Shown: positions 59,510 through 64,000 of the stretch, in pieces
How positions within the stretch are numbered: the first letter of the stretch is position 1
Layout of the letters: every line of letters starts with the position of its first letter
Assembly: GCA_002451795.1 (NCBI GenBank)
Contig: DKDJ01000002.1
Coordinates: 1-64,000, forward strand
Direction of reading: 5' to 3'
Length of the DNA: 64,000 nucleotides
DNA from: Bacteroidales bacterium UBA6851
Lineage (GTDB): Bacteria; Bacteroidota; Bacteroidia; Bacteroidales; UBA932
Translations under genes and position numbers: made by a program
The notes under the pieces: model-generated
Seen by the model: the letters and a program-made list of their open reading frames with translations, nothing else
What the model was told of the DNA's origin: nothing
The model's database searches: none

Positions 59510-62056
59510 ATGAAGAAAATACTATTTCCTTTACTTGCCGTAGGAGCAGTGCTTGCATCCTGTGGCAAGACAAGCTCGAATCAGGATCTTGCCCTGAATG
59601 ATCTTGAATATTTCGAGAGGCCGGGTGTGAATGTTTTTGTCTATAACAACCTCTTTTCAGGAGGTTTTAATGATGAGAAGAACTCCGGCATAGAGATTAT
59701 CCATCATGGAGTACGTACCGTTCAGGGCGGTGCAGTTCGTCTTTCTAATACTCCTGAACAATGGGATCTTGTTCCAAATACTCCTTCACGGGTGGTCAAT
59801 AGGGAGAACAATTCCATAGAGGTGAGCCTTCGATATGATGATTATGATTTCGATTCGAGGCTTGTTGTGACGGGTGAGGGAAAGGCATTCAGAATTGATG
59901 TATATCTCGATAGTCCTGTCCCTGCCGCTCTTGAGGGTGAAGCTGGATTCAACCTCGAGTTCCTTCCATCACAGTATTGGAACAAGGCTTATCTGGTGGA
60001 TGGCAGGCCGGAGAGGTTCCCTCGCTATGCCGTGAGCGAGACTGTCGCGCGTCCAAATAGCGAAAAGATCAAACAGTACAAGGGCTATCGTACATACGAT
60101 GACCGTGGTACCGGTGAATTTGTGGATCCACTTCCTATGAGTACAGGCCATGAGATGCTTTTCGCACCGGATGATCCTTCTCGTATGATCAAGATTACCT
60201 CAGATGATGCGGAACTCAAACTCTATGACGGAAGAATGATAGCACAGAACGGTTGGTTCGTCCTTAGAAGTGTTCTTCCTGCCGGCAAGACAGGAAAGGT
60301 AGTCAGCTGGCTGGTTGAGCCGAATACTATTGATGGTTGGGTGCGGGAACCTAATGTGGGATTCTCACAAGTAGGTTACCTCCCTTCACAGCCTAAAACG
60401 GCAGTCATCGAGCTTGATAAGAATGACAAGATGCTCTCAAGTGCTTCCGTGTACAGGGTTAATGCAGATGGCACTTCATCTAAGGCTTATACGGGAAAGG
60501 TGACAATGTGGGGACCTTACTACAAGTATAATTATGCCAAGTTTGACTTCTCCAGCCTTCGTGAGCCAGGTGTGTACTATCTTCAGTATGGTGATGTGAA
60601 GACCAACAACTTCATCATTGATACTACTGTATACGATAAGATTACGGATGCTACTACCGATGTATGGGTGCCTATTCACATGAATCACATGTTCGTGAAC
60701 GAAGCTTACCGCGTATGGCATGGTGAGCCTTTCAAGGAGGGATATCTTCAGGCTCCTGAGAACACGGATCACTTCGATCTTCACTCCCAGGGACCTACCA
60801 CGGATACCAAGTACAAGGCTCTTGAACTTATTCCTGGCCTTAATGTAGGTGGATACTTCGATGCTGGAGACTTTGATATTGAGACTGGCTCTAATATTAG
60901 TGTAGTGCAGAACTTTGTGTCTATCTGGGAGCTCTTCAAGCCTATGCGTGACATGACTTTTGTGAGCGAATCCCAGCGCTATGTGGATCTTCACCGTCCT
61001 GACGGAATTCCTGACATCCTCCAGTATATTGAACATGGAACGCTGAATATCGTAGCCCAGGCAGAGCAGATCGGACACATGTCACAGTGTCTTTCCAATT
61101 CCGTACTTGACAACTATCATCATCTCGGTGATGCCGCATCTCTTACGGATGGATATCACTATGATCCGTCTTTGAAGCCATATCAGGTATCTGCCGATGG
61201 AAAGCGTAGCGGTACTCCTGATGACATGTGGGCTTTCACCAGCCGCAATCCTCAGCTCGACCTTCGTGCATCGACAATGCTTGCTGCTGCAAGCCATGCA
61301 CTTATGGGGTATAATGATGACCTTGCAAAGCGTGCCCTTACCCAGTCCAAGCGACTGTTCAAGGAGGCAAACGAACTTATTGCCAAGCAGCCGAAGCCTC
61401 AGGGCAGACGTGGCGGTATGATGGGTGGCGGTAATGCTGCTACCAACCTTCAACTATACGTTGCTACTGGCGAGAAGCATTATATCGAGGATTTCGATGC
61501 CCAGATCTGGGGTATGCTTGACATGAACGTCAATTTCGGAATCTCTACAGCTCTTGATGCTATTCCTTATATGAATGAGGATTACAAGACCAAACTCCGC
61601 CCTTACGTGGAGAAGTATAAGGAGTATCTTGATAGTCTTGACGAGGATAACCCTTACGGAGTTCCTATCGGACTTGGAAACTGGGCTGGAAGCGGTAATG
61701 TTGTGTCTTTCGGTACTACCGTAAGCTTCGCAAGCCAATATTTCCCTGACATCATTTCCAAGGATTATGCATACAAGGCGATGAATTATCTCTTCGGTTG
61801 TCACCCATATCACAACTATTCTCTCGTAGCTACGGTAGGTGCTACAAGACCGAAAGCCGTGTTCTATGGCAACAACCGTGCGGACTTCTCCTTTATACCT
61901 GGAAATGTGGCCCCTGGACTTCTCTTCCGTCATCCAGATCATTTCGAGAATTACGATGACTGGCCTTTCCTCTGGGGACAGAATGAAGGTACGATTGCCG
62001 GAAATACGAGTTATGTAATCTTCGGCTCAGCATTTAAAAACCTTGTAAGGGAATAA
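59510..62056 (+). CDS. GH9-family glycoside hydrolase lipoprotein (endoglucanase-like)
   Basis: An 848-residue exported enzyme. The signal AVLASCGK has a lipobox, so it is probably anchored at the outer membrane or periplasm. An N-terminal beta region of about 300 residues precedes a CelD-type Ig-like domain (VGFSQVGYLPSQPKTAVIEL, about 285-375). The GH9 (alpha/alpha)6 catalytic domain has the nucleophile/base motif LNVGGYFDAGDFDIETG near residue 452 and the proton-donor region WGQNEGTIAGNTSYV near the end. GH9 enzymes cleave beta-1,4-glucan or glucan-like polymers. A Gly/Met-rich loop (GRRGGMMGGGN) interrupts the catalytic domain near 630. It is not in a SusCD-type locus, so the substrate is uncertain. 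Confidence 0.87.
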   Translation: MKKILFPLLAVGAVLASCGKTSSNQDLALNDLEYFERPGVNVFVYNNLFSGGFNDEKNSGIEIIHHGVRTVQGGAVRLSNTPEQWDLVPNTPSRVVNRENNSIEVSLRYDDYDFDSRLVVTGEGKAFRIDVYLDSPVPAALEGEAGFNLEFLPSQYWNKAYLVDGRPERFPRYAVSETVARPNSEKIKQYKGYRTYDDRGTGEFVDPLPMSTGHEMLFAPDDPSRMIKITSDDAELKLYDGRMIAQNGWFVLRSVLPAGKTGKVVSWLVEPNTIDGWVREPNVGFSQVGYLPSQPKTAVIELDKNDKMLSSASVYRVNADGTSSKAYTGKVTMWGPYYKYNYAKFDFSSLREPGVYYLQYGDVKTNNFIIDTTVYDKITDATTDVWVPIHMNHMFVNEAYRVWHGEPFKEGYLQAPENTDHFDLHSQGPTTDTKYKALELIPGLNVGGYFDAGDFDIETGSNISVVQNFVSIWELFKPMRDMTFVSESQRYVDLHRPDGIPDILQYIEHGTLNIVAQAEQIGHMSQCLSNSVLDNYHHLGDAASLTDGYHYDPSLKPYQVSADGKRSGTPDDMWAFTSRNPQLDLRASTMLAAASHALMGYNDDLAKRALTQSKRLFKEANELIAKQPKPQGRRGGMMGGGNAATNLQLYVATGEKHYIEDFDAQIWGMLDMNVNFGISTALDAIPYMNEDYKTKLRPYVEKYKEYLDSLDEDNPYGVPIGLGNWAGSGNVVSFGTTVSFASQYFPDIISKDYAYKAMNYLFGCHPYHNYSLVATVGATRPKAVFYGNNRADFSFIPGNVAPGLLFRHPDHFENYDDWPFLWGQNEGTIAGNTSYVIFGSAFKNLVRE

Positions 62057-62110
62057 GGCCCTTGAGCTTCACTTAGCTGAAGTTATCTATAAGTCAATTT
62101 ACAAGTCAAA

Positions 62111-62147
62111 AGAGGCTGCCAAGGCAATTGGCGGCCTCTGTTTTTAT
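62111..62147 (+). terminator. Terminator of the GH9 gene
   Basis: AGAGGCTGCC and GGCGGCCTCT pair with one wobble around a 9-nt loop, followed by GTTTTTATTTT. Confidence 0.85.
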
Positions 62148-62186
62148 TTTCGCGTGAGTGTAGTTACACTTTCTCGAAAAAAACAT

Positions 62187-62194
62187 TATATTTG
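62187..62194 (+). promoter_or_regulatory. -7 box of the fimbrial operon
   Basis: TATATTTG, 58 nt before the ATG at 62253, matches TAnnTTTG exactly. Confidence 0.7.
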
Positions 62195-62252
62195 CGCGTG
62201 TCAAAACACGTGAGAAGAGACAGGCACTGAACCCTGTTATAAAGCGACTAAC

Positions 62253-63540
62253 ATGAAAGAAAAACTCTCCATTATTTTAAGGGGGGGGGGTAAGGCTTAG
62301 ACTTCTAATTGTCATAGTATTACTCCTTGGAGGGGGAGTAGCGCTCAAGTCACAGAGTTATACCGATACATTATCAGTTTATTTCCGTCAAGGGAAATCA
62401 ACATTCGATCGCAGTTACAGAGGAAACGGAGAGCGGTCGGAGTCGTTTGTGCGTTATATCCACGATGTGCTTGTCGGACATGAAGACGCGACAGTCAAGG
62501 GGATCCGCTTCGAGGTAAGCTGTTCTCCGGAAGGAAGCCGGGAGGTGAACGAGCGCCTTGTCGCAGCGCGAGCCGAGAGCATCATGAAATGGATGCAAGG
62601 ACAACTACCTCTTGAGAGAGTTCCATACGAGATAAATACCACACTTGATCCATGGACAGACCTCCTGTCGATGGTGGAGTCTGACGAGAACGTGCCATAC
62701 CGAGAGGAAGTCATAGGAGTAATAGGCGGCCTAATCGACGGACGATCACAGAAGAGCGAACTTGAGACTCTACGAGGTGGCGAACCATGGCGCTATATGC
62801 TGAGCAGGCACTTTCCGAGTCTGAGACGATTCGAGATGAGTGTGGAGGTGGAAGTACATCTGCCGGAACTGGAGATAGATGAGGAAGCACTACGTGCTGA
62901 CTGCGAACGGACACAGCTCCCGATGACAGTGCCCCTTGAGAGTTTTCCAAGATATGATACTGGGCTTGCTTCTGTAAGTCCTATGAAGTATAAGACGCCT
63001 AAAGATATTTCCCTATATGTAAAGACCAATGGAGTAGCATTGGGGATGCTGGTGGGGAATGTGTGCGTGGAAGTCAGGCTGCCCGATAGCCCATGGAGTA
63101 TCAATGTGCCGGTGTATTACTCCGGTCTTGACTGGTTCCGAGTTACGACCAAGTTCAGGATGGCATCGTTTCTTCTGGAAGTGAGATATAATTTCCCTGG
63201 GGTGGAAGGATTGTATGCAGGAGTCCATGGCGGCTTGGCATGGTATAACTTCGCGTTTTCTGGCGACTGGCGCATACAGGATGCCGGAGGCAATAGTCCG
63301 GCTCTTGGTGGCGGTCTGAGTGTCGGTTATCGTATTACACCGTTCAAGAGAGTGCCTGCGCTTGGAGTGGAGTTCAACGCTGGTCTTGGCGTCTACTCGC
63401 TTAAATACGATAAGTTCTATAATGAACCTAATGGTCCGGCTGCCGAGAAAGGCATTGAAGCGGTGAAATGTATCCCGGATGCACTTGGGATTTCGCTGTA
63501 TTACCGCTTTGATAATGTAAAAGGAGGCACGCGGCGATGA
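62253..63540 (+). pseudogene. DUF3575-like fimbrial-operon protein, out of frame at a 10-G run
   Basis: ATG 62253 begins MKEKLSIILRGG and then meets ten consecutive G (62281-62290), after which this frame stops at a TAG within four codons. The main frame continues RLRLLIVIVLLLGGGVALKS, a clear signal-peptide core, and runs to 63540. With nine G the two join into one protein of about 428 residues. The mature part has an OmpA-like feature (RLVAARAESIMKWM) and a C-terminal barrel-like DUF3575 region (VNGVALGMLVGN-like strand, GLYAGVHGGLAWYNFAFSGD, GGGLSVGYRITPFKR). Genes of this type start fimbrial operons in Bacteroidota, as here: a FimB-like gene overlaps its stop by 4 nt. A shorter product from internal codons would lack export. 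Confidence 0.82.
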
Positions 63541-64000
63541 GAGTGAAAATCTTCAGAGCGAGCGCGCTGCTGAGCGTAGCGCTACTTCTGCTGGGCGGAA
63601 TGGTGAGTTCGTGCGTGCACGAATGGCCGGATGATCTGACACCGGCGGATGTGGACGTGAACCTTGAGTTCAACACTGAGTTCCTGCCGTTCAAGGATGT
63701 GGAATACACTAAGAAGACCAAGTCAGACCCATCAGAGTATAATATCAGATACAAGATAGGTGCATACCGTGCCCTAAAGAGCGGCGGGTATGATGTGGAG
63801 CCGATGCGTGAATATACGTTTACGAAGCAGGAAGTCAGCGAGCCTGACTATCGAGTGCGCATCGCCCTGCCAGAGGGAGAATATATGCTTCGCGCGTGGA
63901 CTGACTATGTGCTTGATGGAACGCAGAAAGACTTGTATTACCTGACAGAAGACTTCTCTGCGGTGCAGGTGCATGAGCCTTATGAAGGAGACACAGACTT
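63537..64000 (+). CDS. FimB/Mfa2-like fimbrial lipoprotein (partial, runs off the window)
   Basis: An open frame from ATG 63537 (ATGA overlap with the previous stop) to the window end, 154 residues so far. A signal peptide with lipobox (LLLLGGMVSSC) is followed by VHEWPDDLTPADVDVNLEF, typical of FimB/Mfa2-type minor fimbrial subunits, and DYRVRIALPEGEYMLRAWTDY, a beta-strand pattern of the first domain. Such proteins anchor or cap fimbriae and are exported to the cell surface. Its translation is probably coupled to the upstream gene, so the poly-G state there may decide its expression. Confidence 0.8.
   Translation, partial: MRVKIFRASALLSVALLLLGGMVSSCVHEWPDDLTPADVDVNLEFNTEFLPFKDVEYTKKTKSDPSEYNIRYKIGAYRALKSGGYDVEPMREYTFTKQEVSEPDYRVRIALPEGEYMLRAWTDYVLDGTQKDLYYLTEDFSAVQVHEPYEGDTD

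Noticed and set aside
1..64000. CRISPR arrays, rRNA genes and complete insertion sequences
   Set aside because: No regularly spaced repeats, no rRNA-like sequence and no intact transposase were seen on either strand.

Overview
The window comes from a Bacteroidales-type (Bacteroidota) chromosome. The evidence is a complete Na+-translocating NADH:quinone reductase operon (nqrA-F), a long SecA (about 1,090 residues) with a SEC-C tail, ATP-type PEP carboxykinase, a SusC/TonB-like barrel protein, FimB/Mfa2-type fimbrial lipoproteins, and many promoters with the Bacteroidota -7 box TAnnTTTG, several with TTTG about 19-22 nt upstream. No genus is claimed. The left 14 kb looks clearly A+T-richer by eye than the rest.

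Region 1 (1-14,300) is the distal part of a surface-polysaccharide operon on the + strand: the end of a hexapeptide acyltransferase, three GT2 glycosyltransferases, a beta-propeller-like protein, a broken nucleotidyltransferase, an initiating sugar-phosphate transferase and a DegT aminotransferase. A six-gene block (6,184-12,936) sits between the last two. Its first four genes are the anti-phage set QatA (KAP ATPase), QatB, QatC (QueC-like PP-loop enzyme) and QatD (TatD-like nuclease). Two further genes are joined tightly to it: a short, divergent ThiC-family (radical-SAM) enzyme and a C-terminally membrane-anchored protein. This extended Qat operon is the best candidate here for an undescribed system.

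Region 2 (14,300-18,800) is a scarred accessory patch: gene relics, an AAA/DUF4143 ATPase, a hipB-hipA toxin-antitoxin pair bracketed by a 56-bp direct repeat that carries a promoter, a probable transposase fragment, a 24-bp palindrome, and tRNA-Asp(GTC) at its right edge.

Region 3 (19,200-28,900) holds polysaccharide export (a Wza-like protein with six SLBB repeats, and a Wzz-like protein) that runs without a visible break into uvrA and three glycosyltransferase-like genes, followed by a convergent fimbrial-type lipoprotein gene.

Region 4 (29,000-48,400) is mostly housekeeping: nqrA-F, a UvrD/PcrA helicase, a glycosyltransferase, an S9 peptidase/Nif3/acyl-ACP thioesterase operon, pckA, lemA with a DUF2207 protein, recG and two tRNA-Lys genes.

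Region 5 (48,400-64,000) has a TonB-dependent-receptor-like barrel, a DUF486 membrane protein, a second thioesterase, a membrane LytTR regulator, a secA/bactofilin/nucleotide-sugar epimerase/purT operon, a GH9 lipoprotein, and the start of a fimbrial operon (DUF3575-like gene, then a FimB/Mfa2-like gene).

Two genes, a capsule glycosyltransferase and the first fimbrial gene, are each put out of frame by a long poly-G run (8 G and 10 G). Both would read through at exactly 9 G. This suggests slipped-strand phase variation of surface structures, or alternatively homopolymer miscalls.
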